Source: an uncultured Eubacterium sp. | GTDB lineage: Bacteria > Bacillota > Clostridia > Lachnospirales > Lachnospiraceae | Direction: 5' to 3' | Assembly (NCBI GenBank): GCA_934316925.1 | Contig: CAKREC010000024.1 | Location: 1 to 33,743, forward strand | DNA: 33,743 bases | Part shown: positions 24,311 to 32,700 of the stretch, piece after piece | How the letters are laid out: each line of letters begins with the position of its first letter | How positions within the stretch are numbered: position 1 is the stretch's first letter | Notes under the pieces: model-generated | What the model was told of the DNA's origin: nothing | Databases searched by the model: none | Seen by the model: the letters and a program-made list of their open reading frames with translations, nothing else | Program-made: the position numbers and the translations under genes

Positions 24311-25259
24311 ATTGCTTTTGGAGTTCCTCTTTCTGAAGATGTTCGCCGATCACAACCATAACATTCTGACCAAAAGGCACAGGGCTTATTGTTCTGTGCT
24401 TTTTCGTTGCATTTAATTGATACCACTGTTCTTCCTGCTGCCAGAAGCCCTTTACCCGGTACACTGCTGCCGCATCATCCGAAAAGAGCCTGTCCAGTGT
24501 TTTTTCCCAGTCAATCCCGGCGATCTCTTCTTCCATAAAATAGATCGTTTGATAGACATCCGTAGTTCGAAATGCCCATTTCTCCATGCAGCCATTTCCA
24601 TAACCACAAGTCTCGATCTGTTCAAAGTCCTGTTCACAATATTCATAGAGATTTTTCCATAGTACAGGCGGAACCCACGCTTTTGGGGCAGTTTCTGCTG
24701 GAGCTTCCTGTGTTAATTCTTCATTTAACTTGTTAAGAACTGTCTTTTTCTTTTCCAGATCCTGCGAATTTTCTTTGGCAAAGAGCATGATGCCAGCCTG
24801 TGAGAGCTGCGTCGCCATCAAAGACAAACTTTCTGTGGAAAGTTCTGCGATCTCATCCGAATCCATCATTGCTACAACCGACCCTGGGAAAAACCATCGG
24901 CTCACCGTGTCTTCCTGCAGCACATCGAAAAAGGAATCCGTGTCAAAAATCCCCGAAGGTTCCACAATGACATGATCGTATCCAAGCATCCCCATCGCGA
25001 TCAACTTGGCGCGGAACCGCCGCTGCCAGTCTTCTGGAACATTTCCGCCAACGATCTGCTCAACGTCGCACAGATCACCTTCCAGTTCCTGCAAAAGCAG
25101 ACGATCCACGTTTACACCGCCGAAATCATTTTCAATGATCGCAATATTCTGCCCTTTCTTCATAAGATATTTGGCATATTCCTTTATCATCGTCGTTTTA
25201 CCGGTTCCCAAAAATCCGGTAAAAAGATCCACTGGAATCTTGTTCATCCTCTTTGCCAT
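24297..25259 (-). CDS. CobW/COG0523-like GTPase lacking the CxCC metal motif
   Basis: This 320-residue SIMIBI-class GTPase has Walker A GFLGTGKTT (15-23), an IENDFGGVN switch segment (42-50), EPSG (100-103) as Walker B end and a C-terminal domain. COG0523 metallochaperones usually carry GCxCC just after the switch; here the equivalent place reads VGGNVPED (70-77), with the only nearby Cys at residue 64. The NKxD base motif also looks altered (AKEN). It may therefore bind nucleotide but not metal in the usual way. It starts 5 bases after the M56 gene stop. GGAAGG is poorly spaced for either ATG (25259 or 25247). Position implies cotranscription with the BlaI/BlaR1-like pair. Confidence 0.8.
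   Translation of the reverse strand: MAKRMNKIPVDLFTGFLGTGKTTMIKEYAKYLMKKGQNIAIIENDFGGVNVDRLLLQELEGDLCDVEQIVGGNVPEDWQRRFRAKLIAMGMLGYDHVIVEPSGIFDTDSFFDVLQEDTVSRWFFPGSVVAMMDSDEIAELSTESLSLMATQLSQAGIMLFAKENSQDLEKKKTVLNKLNEELTQEAPAETAPKAWVPPVLWKNLYEYCEQDFEQIETCGYGNGCMEKWAFRTTDVYQTIYFMEEEIAGIDWEKTLDRLFSDDAAAVYRVKGFWQQEEQWYQLNATKKHRTISPVPFGQNVMVVIGEHLQKEELQKQFILR
24372..24404 (+). terminator. prmA terminator inside the CobW-like coding sequence
   Basis: GCACAG (24377-24382) pairs with CTGTGC (24394-24399) around an 11-base loop and is followed by TTTTT. It lies about 65 bases after the prmA stop, within the oppositely oriented CobW-like gene. Confidence 0.65.
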
Positions 25260-25264
25260 CCTTC

Positions 25265-27568
25265 CTATTCTGCTTTCCGGTATTCCTCAGAATCCGCATA
25301 GATCACCATATTATGTTTGTTATCCAGGACATAAAAGTTCTTTCCACTGTCCTCATAACAGGTATATAAAGACGTAACATCCCACCGTCCTGTATTTTTG
25401 GTCTTCCAGAAAGTGTAATAGTTTGTACCATATCCCGGATCATTTTTCGCGATGTTTGGTTTGTCACCCTTCTTATCAACCGGATACATTGTCATCCCAA
25501 AGAACATCTGTCCAAATAATTTTATCGACTGAACCGCATCATAATTTCGTCCTAATTTATCCATATCTTCAACATAGCCATACGGCTTGCTGACATACTG
25601 CAACAGGTTGCCATCCCAGTCATAAGTAAAGTCAAGACGCAGCGTAGGGTCTGTTTTCTTATTCGCTACACTGTATGTCAGCATACTCTTGTCTTTTAAA
25701 ATGGTCCAGATTCCTGTTTTGCCTAATTCCTCTGCCACTTCATACGGCAGACTCTCTCGCGTACTGCTGTATATATAGGTTTCCGGATACAGCCCCCTCT
25801 CACTTACCTCAGACTGTGTGAGCTTGGCGATCAGTTTACCCGTCGTTGCTTTTGCTTCGCCCGACTCACCTCCAAGCTTCTCATACTGGATCTGATCCCT
25901 CTTTGTTGCAAAAATCTTGGAATATTCTCCCGGAACAACGGTTGCAACATCCTGATACTCATCATTTTCCAATACCGAATATGGTATGATCGCACCGGTT
26001 TCATCGATCATAAAGAAACGATAATTCATGTAATTGCCAAGCTGCGGATCCTGATCCTTGGTCTGTCCCTGTCCCAGTGAGAAATCGGATGCCTTGCCAT
26101 CCTGGTCGTAATCTTTAAAATTGAACGTCAATCCCTCTTTCGGGAATGAAAGCTCATCCACATGGAATATCGAGGCATCCAGATTGTAACTGTCGCACAG
26201 ACCATCTTTCGTATACGTGACAAGCATGAACAACGTATCCGTCTGATCCGCTACAAAATAACCCGATTCCGGATTTATATCAATCGACTCATTTTTCAAA
26301 GAATAATATACAAGTGCCATTTTAAAATCATCATATGTTCCTACGTCCACATCCGTCTTCGACAAGACATAATACTGGTTCGTCTCTTTGTGGCATTCTT
26401 TCATCGCCTTCTGGATTCCCGCGTCGGCGTCTCCAATTGCCGCTCCCGTCGAAACATTTTGCAGTGTGTCTGTAGGCTCGTCAGACCCATTGTCCTTTTT
26501 GATCGCGTTGGTCAGGCAGCATACTGCCACGATCACGACAACCACGGCTGCTACCACGCCGATCCATTTTTTTGCTGCTTTAAATTTCATCACACGCTTC
26601 ACCCTCTTTCTTGTATTTGACTCGCCAAAAGTCAGCATCCCCACGCTTATCACCCGGTGGTTTGTCGCAAAGCCAAGCAATGACTGGCTGTACGCAACAC
26701 GGATATCGCCATCCATTTTGGCAAGTACATGCTCATCGCAGCTCATCTCCATATCACGGATCATGAGATGATAAGAAATCCACACAAGTGGATTGATCCA
26801 ATGCAGACAACATAATAAAAATGCGATCAGCTTAATATAATTATCTCCACGCCGAATGTGATATTTTTCATGAGCAATGATATATTGCTGTTCCTCTTCC
26901 TGTAACCGATAGGGAATGTAAATTTTTGAGTGAAAAAGTCCCATCACAAACGGAGTAGCAATCTCATCGCACTGGTAAATATTTCCCTGCAGCCGCACCG
27001 CCATTGCGACTTTTTTCTTTGTCCTGCACAACAGTACCAGATTCCATAAAAGGATCAAAACGACTCCGGCAAACCACACATATGGAATTGTCTGTAACAT
27101 ATATGCCCGTACATCCAATGTACTCTGACTGTTGCTCGCTGCTTTCGATGGAGTCGTATTGGTATTTTCTGACACCTCTTTCTTAGTAGTGATCTCATAT
27201 TGACTGTCACCATTCATCTCCTGCTCTGTGCTGTCCTTCGTTGTGTAGGTGTTGGACATTTGCAATTGCCCGTTCACCACATGCACTCTCGTCTGCCTGC
27301 GCTCCGTCTGTTTTGACAGATCTGCGTTCTTCTCGTCACTCGCAGCTGTCTCGATCTGCCCGGTCGCAAGTGTCATCACATTAAAAATACTAAACGGCGA
27401 TGAAATTCCTCCCGGAAACGCCAATCGGATACCCACGATCAACCACAACCAATAAGCATACTTTTTTGGTGCTTTGACAAGAAAAATCCGGACAAGGAGC
27501 ACAACTCCGATAACAACGGAAGCACTTATGCCAATCGCCATCATATTCATAAACAGCTTCTGTATCAT
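25265..27568 (-). CDS. BlaR1/MecR1-type M56 membrane metallopeptidase with unknown sensor domain
   Basis: This 767-residue protein has predicted membrane helices at about 9-29, 36-52, 160-181 and 334-355. The zinc site is HEKYH (233-237), with a downstream Glu in MEMSCDEH (273-280), typical of M56 gluzincins that cleave their partner BlaI-like repressor on signalling. A Ser/Thr-rich segment fills residues 65-155. The outer C-terminal part, about 410 residues, lacks the penicillin-binding SxxK/SxN/KTG triad that I would expect in true BlaR1. Beta-lactam sensing is therefore unlikely and the ligand is unknown. It follows the BlaI-like gene by 56 bases. GAGGAG precedes the ATG. Confidence 0.85.
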   Translation of the reverse strand: MIQKLFMNMMAIGISASVVIGVVLLVRIFLVKAPKKYAYWLWLIVGIRLAFPGGISSPFSIFNVMTLATGQIETAASDEKNADLSKQTERRQTRVHVVNGQLQMSNTYTTKDSTEQEMNGDSQYEITTKKEVSENTNTTPSKAASNSQSTLDVRAYMLQTIPYVWFAGVVLILLWNLVLLCRTKKKVAMAVRLQGNIYQCDEIATPFVMGLFHSKIYIPYRLQEEEQQYIIAHEKYHIRRGDNYIKLIAFLLCCLHWINPLVWISYHLMIRDMEMSCDEHVLAKMDGDIRVAYSQSLLGFATNHRVISVGMLTFGESNTRKRVKRVMKFKAAKKWIGVVAAVVVVIVAVCCLTNAIKKDNGSDEPTDTLQNVSTGAAIGDADAGIQKAMKECHKETNQYYVLSKTDVDVGTYDDFKMALVYYSLKNESIDINPESGYFVADQTDTLFMLVTYTKDGLCDSYNLDASIFHVDELSFPKEGLTFNFKDYDQDGKASDFSLGQGQTKDQDPQLGNYMNYRFFMIDETGAIIPYSVLENDEYQDVATVVPGEYSKIFATKRDQIQYEKLGGESGEAKATTGKLIAKLTQSEVSERGLYPETYIYSSTRESLPYEVAEELGKTGIWTILKDKSMLTYSVANKKTDPTLRLDFTYDWDGNLLQYVSKPYGYVEDMDKLGRNYDAVQSIKLFGQMFFGMTMYPVDKKGDKPNIAKNDPGYGTNYYTFWKTKNTGRWDVTSLYTCYEDSGKNFYVLDNKHNMVIYADSEEYRKAE

Positions 27569-27624
27569 AAAACTCTCTCCTCACTTAATCTGTATTTTCC
27601 CGGTGGCAGTTCATCCGAACCACC

Positions 27625-27987
27625 CTATGACTGACTATAACGATCAATAATATCCTTGATCTTGTCTGCCTCTTCCTTTGAAATACTCTTTCCCCCTAAA
27701 AACGCTGTCAAAAAACCAGGTAGTGATCCACCAAAAGTCCGCTCTACAAAATAGTCTGTCTCATCTTTCTGCACCCGCTCTTTCGGGATCAAAACAGAAA
27801 CCACGGCGTTTTCATTCTTTATGTAACCCTTCTCTGAAAGTTTTTTGATCGCCGTATATGTCGTAGATTTCTTCCATCCAAGCTGCTCATTGCAGAACTT
27901 GACCAACGTGCCGGAAGATACCGGCGAATGCTCCCACACTACCAGCATAAAACGGTAATCACTGTCACAAAGCTTCAAAGATTCCAT
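27625..27987 (-). CDS. BlaI/MecI-family transcriptional repressor
   Basis: This 120-residue winged-helix protein contains LCDSDYRFMLVVWEHSP followed by the recognition region KKSTTYTAIKKLSEKGYI, characteristic of BlaI/MecI/CopY regulators. A C-terminal dimerisation segment (ISKEEADKIKDIIDRY) completes it. In this family the M56 partner inactivates the repressor by proteolysis, and the partner gene is directly downstream. AAGGAG lies about 10 bases before the ATG. An inverted repeat overlapping the promoter (28006-28061) is the likely binding site, so the operon is probably autorepressed. Confidence 0.9.
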   Translation of the reverse strand: MESLKLCDSDYRFMLVVWEHSPVSSGTLVKFCNEQLGWKKSTTYTAIKKLSEKGYIKNENAVVSVLIPKERVQKDETDYFVERTFGGSLPGFLTAFLGGKSISKEEADKIKDIIDRYSQS

Positions 27988-28005
27988 GTTGCATCACTCC
28001 TTCAT

Positions 28006-28061
28006 AAAAGTGGTCGGTTATTATCGACCTTGTAATAAGTCTATAACAACCGACCACTTTT
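28006..28061. promoter_or_regulatory. Inverted-repeat operator of the BlaI-like operon
   Basis: AAAAGTGGTCGGTT (28006-28019) and AACCGACCACTTTT (28048-28061) are perfect 14-base complementary arms. One lies in the promoter spacer and the other downstream of the start point. Inside, GGTCG-8 bases-CGACC (28012-28029) forms a second dyad. Binding by the BlaI-like repressor is inferred. The motif differs from the TACA/TGTA sites known for BlaI of staphylococci. Confidence 0.7.
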
Positions 28062-28066
28062 GTCAA
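28038..28066 (-). promoter_or_regulatory. Sigma-A promoter of the BlaI/M56/CobW operon
   Basis: On the minus strand TTGACA (28061-28066) and TAGACT (28038-28043) are 17 bases apart. The spacer contains one arm of the inverted-repeat operator. Confidence 0.75.
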
Positions 28067-28078
28067 CCTGAAAATCTG

Positions 28079-28552
28079 TCACTTTTCTTCCCCATAAACA
28101 TGAAGCTTCTTTTCGATCAGTTTTTCTCCTTCATACACAAGCCGTAAGCTGAAAAAACGACGTTCGTCTTCCAAAAATAATTTCAAAAAAATGGCGTCGC
28201 CTTCCCATGTGGGAAGCGTCGGTACGATCTTTTTATCCACCCAGTGCAGATCCCCTTCATCGCACTCGATCAGTTCTCCATCAAATCCATCTGCACTAAA
28301 CAGACACATCAACTCCGGCTCACACTGGTCACTTACAAATGTGACAATTCCCCGGAACTGATACGAGGTAAGCGTAAGTCCAGTTTCTTCTTTTACTTCC
28401 CGCAGCAGGCACTCTTCCGGCCCCTCGCCTTCTTCCGCATGTCCACCGACACCGATCCATTTTCCTTTATTAATATCCTTTTGTTTTTTGGTACGATGCA
28501 GCATAAGATATTGGTTGTCCTTTTCAATATAGCATAATGTCGTCATCCGCAT
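28079..28552 (-). CDS. Nudix hydrolase, MutT-like
   Basis: This roughly 157-residue protein carries a complete Nudix box, GHAEEGEGPEECLLREVKEETGL in form (G-x5-E-x7-REVKEET-G-L), preceded by NKGKWIGVGG. It resembles the 8-oxo-(d)GTPase/ MutT-YtkD type that removes oxidised or non-canonical nucleotides, although the substrate cannot be read from sequence. GGGAGG suits the ATG at 28552 (10 bases), while 28561 is only one base away from it; a longer frame from 28621 overlaps the upstream gene. It begins 22 bases after the U32-like gene and ends just before the BlaI promoter, with no terminator visible between. Confidence 0.87.
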   Translation of the reverse strand: MRMTTLCYIEKDNQYLMLHRTKKQKDINKGKWIGVGGHAEEGEGPEECLLREVKEETGLTLTSYQFRGIVTFVSDQCEPELMCLFSADGFDGELIECDEGDLHWVDKKIVPTLPTWEGDAIFLKLFLEDERRFFSLRLVYEGEKLIEKKLHVYGEEK

Positions 28553-28574
28553 ACTCGTCATTCCTCCCTGTTTT

Positions 28575-29477
28575 CTAAAAAAGATCCAGCATATTGTCCA
28601 GATACATGGCTTCCCGGACATGGATCTGATACTCCGGCTTTGTCATGTAATATAATATAAATTCTAAAACCAATGCACTCCCAAGACCTCTCCCTTCAAT
28701 TTTGAAGTTGGAAAATCCCATCGGCATGTATACCTCCCGGATCGCATCCACACCAATAAATCCAGGATTTGCCATTGCCTTTGAAAATTGATATCCCTGC
28801 TCCGATCCCGGTGCTGTACACACATGATCCGGTGCATCGACACCGAGTGCCTTACGGCTCACATCCGTATAACACGCTCGGCGGTCACGACAACCAAACG
28901 AACAACATTCGTTGCACAGAAATTCTACTTTTTCTTTTTGTTCTCTCGTCAGTGTGCTAAGCTGCTCCCACTGTTTATTTAACCGAAAATCAGGGACTAC
29001 ATATCGAAATTCATCCCGATCGATCTCATTTTTCAACTGCTCAAAATCGGTCAGTACCTTGGTTGTTGATGATACAAGATAAAGTCCCGGATAGTGTTTC
29101 TTCAAATACGATAATAGCAGTTCCGAGTGAACGATCACACCATTTTGAAGTGGAGAAGTGTTCGCAAATAAAGCACAAAGATCGTTGCATTTTCGATCTG
29201 ACAGGTGTTCTTCACAAAGAAGTGAATTGCTAAAAGTAAGCCTGGCAGAAATTCCATACTCCTGCATCAGCTTCACAGCATCCTGAGCCTCACAATCATC
29301 CTCGCCGATCCTGCCACCGCCCCAGACACAATCAGCCGGTGCGCCATATATCGAACCAATCTCACACCAATCGTAAAAATATTCCCGATGTTTCCGATAT
29401 AGCGGAAGAAATATACGATATAATTCGTAAAACTCAAATAACCCCGGAAGGTGATAATATGCTAGATTTTTCTTCAT
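28575..29477 (-). CDS. Short U32-peptidase-like protein, possible Fe-S enzyme
   Basis: This 300-residue protein lacks an obvious named family. FKIEGRGLGSALVLEF near residues 258-273 resembles the KIEGR segment of U32-type proteins, and a Cys-rich stretch (Cys188, 191, 192, 196, 202 and later 220) lies where U32/UbiU-UbiV-like proteins bind a 4Fe-4S cluster. The N-terminal half has alternating strands and helices compatible with a TIM barrel (VWGGGRIG, ARLTFSNSL, VIVHSELLLSYL, LYLVSSTTKVL, YVVPDFRLN). It is shorter than typical U32 proteases. GGAGG is 14 bases from the ATG, a loose spacing, but a strong promoter lies upstream. It likely shares a transcript with the Nudix gene. Confidence 0.6.
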   Translation of the reverse strand: MKKNLAYYHLPGLFEFYELYRIFLPLYRKHREYFYDWCEIGSIYGAPADCVWGGGRIGEDDCEAQDAVKLMQEYGISARLTFSNSLLCEEHLSDRKCNDLCALFANTSPLQNGVIVHSELLLSYLKKHYPGLYLVSSTTKVLTDFEQLKNEIDRDEFRYVVPDFRLNKQWEQLSTLTREQKEKVEFLCNECCSFGCRDRRACYTDVSRKALGVDAPDHVCTAPGSEQGYQFSKAMANPGFIGVDAIREVYMPMGFSNFKIEGRGLGSALVLEFILYYMTKPEYQIHVREAMYLDNMLDLF

Positions 29478-29533
29478 GCCGCGTTTATGCCTCCTTCCTG
29501 TTACTCCCCTATTTCGCCCTAAAATTTTATTTT

Positions 29534-29562
29534 ATTATAGCAAGAATCCTGCTATTGAACAA
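29534..29562 (-). promoter_or_regulatory. Extended -10 promoter of the U32-like/Nudix operon
   Basis: On the minus strand TTGTTC (29557-29562), 17 bases and TATAAT (29534-29539), with TGC before the -10 as an extended element. Confidence 0.75.
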
Positions 29563-29572
29563 GACGACCATA

Positions 29573-29601
29573 TTGTTATTCTTTTTAGCATATGCTATAA
29601 T
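29573..29601 (+). promoter_or_regulatory. Extended -10 promoter of the small transcription unit
   Basis: TTGTTA (29573-29578), 17 bases, TATAAT (29596-29601), preceded by TGC. It diverges from the U32-like promoter, with the two -35 boxes only 10 bases apart. Confidence 0.75.
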
Positions 29602-29633
29602 GATGGATATTAACAAAAGGGAGGATATGACAA

Positions 29634-29690
29634 TTGAAAATATTCAGCAATAAAGAATGGCGGAATCCTCGGAGATTAAAAAGGTTCTAA
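29634..29690 (+). CDS. Possible 18-residue basic peptide ORF
   Basis: GGGAGG (29619-29624) lies 9 bases before a TTG that opens an 18-codon frame, predicted as MKIFSNKEWRNPRRLKRF: basic, with seven Lys/Arg among 18 residues. Its stop codon lies in the terminator stem. An ATG at 29627 gives an alternative 8-codon frame (MTIENIQQ) but is only two bases from the ribosome site, too close. Neither is long enough to prove coding. The unit could instead be a small RNA or leader. The promoter at 29573-29601 and the terminator immediately after make a self-contained transcript of about 120 bases. Confidence 0.4.
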   Translation: MKIFSNKEWRNPRRLKRF

Positions 29691-29729
29691 CCTTTACTTG
29701 ATCGTAAGTAATGGTTAGAACCTTTTTTT
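29678..29729. terminator. Very strong bidirectional terminator
   Basis: A 15-bp stem (29678-29692 / 29713-29727), a single T-T mismatch, then 6 further pairs (29694-29699 / 29706-29711) close a 6-base loop. T runs follow on both strands. It would end the small plus-strand transcript and the minus-strand transcript of the secreted protein gene. Confidence 0.92.
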
Positions 29730-29747
29730 GTTACACCTTACCTTCTA

Positions 29748-32700
29748 TCACTCGGAGCCAACCGTACATGTCATATTTTTATCTGTCACCGTGACGGTTC
29801 CGTATATGACTTTTTCTCCGCCGTCATAAGAATGCACTTCGTATTCACCAGGTTCATCAACAATAACAACTACCACCCCTTCATTATTGTCAATATATTC
29901 ACAATATCTTGCGCTGGAAAAATAAATCCATTTATTTTTTACAAATTTCCCATTGGCATCTTTCACCGTAGCCACAATCTGATATCCGTCTATGGTATAA
30001 TCTTCGTTCTTTTGCTCCGAATCGATTGTGACAGTTCCAAGTTCCTTATTGTTCAAATGCAGTGTGTAGGTGCCGTAAGGCAGATAAGAAAATGAGTATT
30101 TCCCATCCGAATCTAACTCGGCATAATAATTTAACTGTCCCGAATACAAATACAATTGGCTTTTTTCGTGCATCGCAGTCGTTCCGTCTTTCCACGTCAA
30201 CTGCCCGGACATACTGCCCGTTGTTATTTCAAAATCTTTTTCAAGTGGAGAGTCCGATACCGTCAGGTCTTCGTACAGAAGCGTATATTGTTTTCCATCT
30301 TCCTCTTCCTTATAATTGAACCAGATAGAATATTCTCCCGGTTCCAGATACATTTCATAACTGCCATTCTTCGCTTCCGTTGTAATCATACCAACCCCAT
30401 TTGATACATCAATTTGATAGATTCCCCCCTCTTGACCAGCAATCTGACATTTACCGCTCACCCGGACAGCATCCGTTGGGACTTCTATCAGTTCGGTATC
30501 CTTTGTGACAGAAAATTCATATCCTCTGCTTAACATATTCTCTATATCGTCAACCTTATAATTCCCCAGTGATAGCAAAACTCCGCTTTTATCTTCTGGA
30601 CGATATCGATAGTAGTCATTGGTATCCGTGTTCGTAAGTCCAATGCAGCTCTCCTGCTGGATCACATTGTTTTGCCGATCCAACACTTGGAATTTAACAT
30701 GCCTGATCGGCAAACACAAATCTTTTTCCACATCCCCATCAGTGATCGTCACACTGCCAAGTGAATTTCCATCAAGGAAGAACTCATATGTTCCTTTGGG
30801 AAGAATAATTTCATAACCGGAGCCTTTTTGCGGTATATATTTTCCCAGCCAGATGGATTTGTAAGCCTCCCCATCCTTTTCAATATCGACCATATAATTG
30901 TTATATTTGTTTGCTGGAAGCTCTGTTTCTGTAGCATCCAGCACTCTTCCGGAACAGATCGTCACGGAAAAATCTTTTACAAAATCCTGTGATGTAACTT
31001 CAATCTGATCGAAAACAACATCATTGTATATAACATTGTAAATGCCAGGTTTCAAATAGACTGTATACGTGCCATTATAAGGAAACGAAAGCACATCATT
31101 TTTCTTGTCATTGACATCCACAAACTCAAGGTTTTTCTTGGCAAACTTACCGGTGAGCCGGTACAACTTAATAAGAAAATCTTTGGTATCTGTTCCAGTT
31201 ACCTCATATGTATCTACCGTTTGATTTCCCTGTTTTAATTCATAGGTTCCTTTTTCCAGATAAGCCCGATAATTTTGATCTTTATCCGTACCAAAATATA
31301 TGATCTGATTGTCGCCGGTCGATTTCATCCAGAATCCTGCATCTACTGCCGGCGCATTCTCACGGGTAATGCTTCCACTTAACTGATAGACCGGAAGTGT
31401 GATATCCTTTTCCATCAGATTTTCTTTTACCGTAAAAGCATCTCCTACTTTAAATTTATAAGTTCCTTTCGAGGCTTCAAAGGAATACTCCCCTTTTTCG
31501 TTTGTACGTACCGTGTCGTATTCCGCTCCGTCCTTCAAGATTGGCAGATAGATATTTGGCATCGGGGTTCCATCTTCCATTTTTAAGATTCCGGATACCG
31601 TATACATTCTTTCTTTTTCAATTAAAGAGTAAGACTGCGTCGTCTTTTTACCATTTACAGTCACCGAAATGTCAAATGTATAATATCCCATGTCGCCATT
31701 CCCCGAATAGTACGACTCGTCATTCCAGACCACATTTTCGACCACAGCATTCATGTAACATGTATTTTGATATGCCACCTGTTCAATCTGTAAATTTTTA
31801 GCTAGATCCGGAAAAATTTCTTTTAAAGATTTTTCCTCACTTAGTACTTCGTGATACTGAAACAAGTTATCACTCGGATAAAAATCAACATCGCCTTGCG
31901 TGGAAGTATATGTAAGGACATAAAAGTCATTCTGCTTCTTGTCGCTTACCGTAAACTCTTGCGAATCAGAGCCAATCCGTAAATCACCGATCTGCAATAC
32001 AGCAGGTGTAAATATATAACAGTTGCCATTGTAAAGACTGTAACGATCAACCACACAGTCTATTGTATATTCCTTATCTGCATAACAGACAACTACTTTG
32101 TACCCTACCGTATTGAGCAGATCATGCAGCGAAACATCCTCTGACTTAAGATAATAATCCCAGTTTCCTTGATTATTCTTCCAGGTAAGTGAATTCTCCA
32201 GTTCATACTCTTTTCCATCTGCGATCAGTGTCCGGTAAACCAGTCCATTATCCACACTGTAATAATCTGTAGAATCTGTATATGATACCATGTTTACCTT
32301 GGCGCTGTACTGCTTTCCGCCCTGCTCCACGGTCATTTCAAATGTGTAATATCCAGAATCGGTATCATACTTATAAAAAGACTTGTTACTCCAGACCGGA
32401 TCAGAAATCGATTTTACTTGTGCTTTTTTCCCATGACTATAAACCGTATACTCACATTTCTTTGGATCCGGCATTATCTCTTTTGCTGACTGTCCATCCG
32501 GCATGGCGACAAAAATCGTGTTCATGCCCAACGAATAATACTCCACCTCTTTGTCAAATTTCACTGAGCTGATCAGCAAATCTTCCTCTTCGGCGTAAAG
32601 CCCCTGTCTGACATGTGCTGGTGTCGGCGTCTCGTCAGCCGGCTGCATCGTCTGTCCCGGCTCCTTGGTTGGCTTCGGTGTTGGTGTCCCATTTGGCGTC

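Noticed and set aside
29339..29653. A 104-codon plus-strand frame ending in the small transcription unit
   Set aside because: Most of it is antisense to the U32-like gene and starts upstream of the predicted promoter. Only the 3' part is transcribed from 29608.
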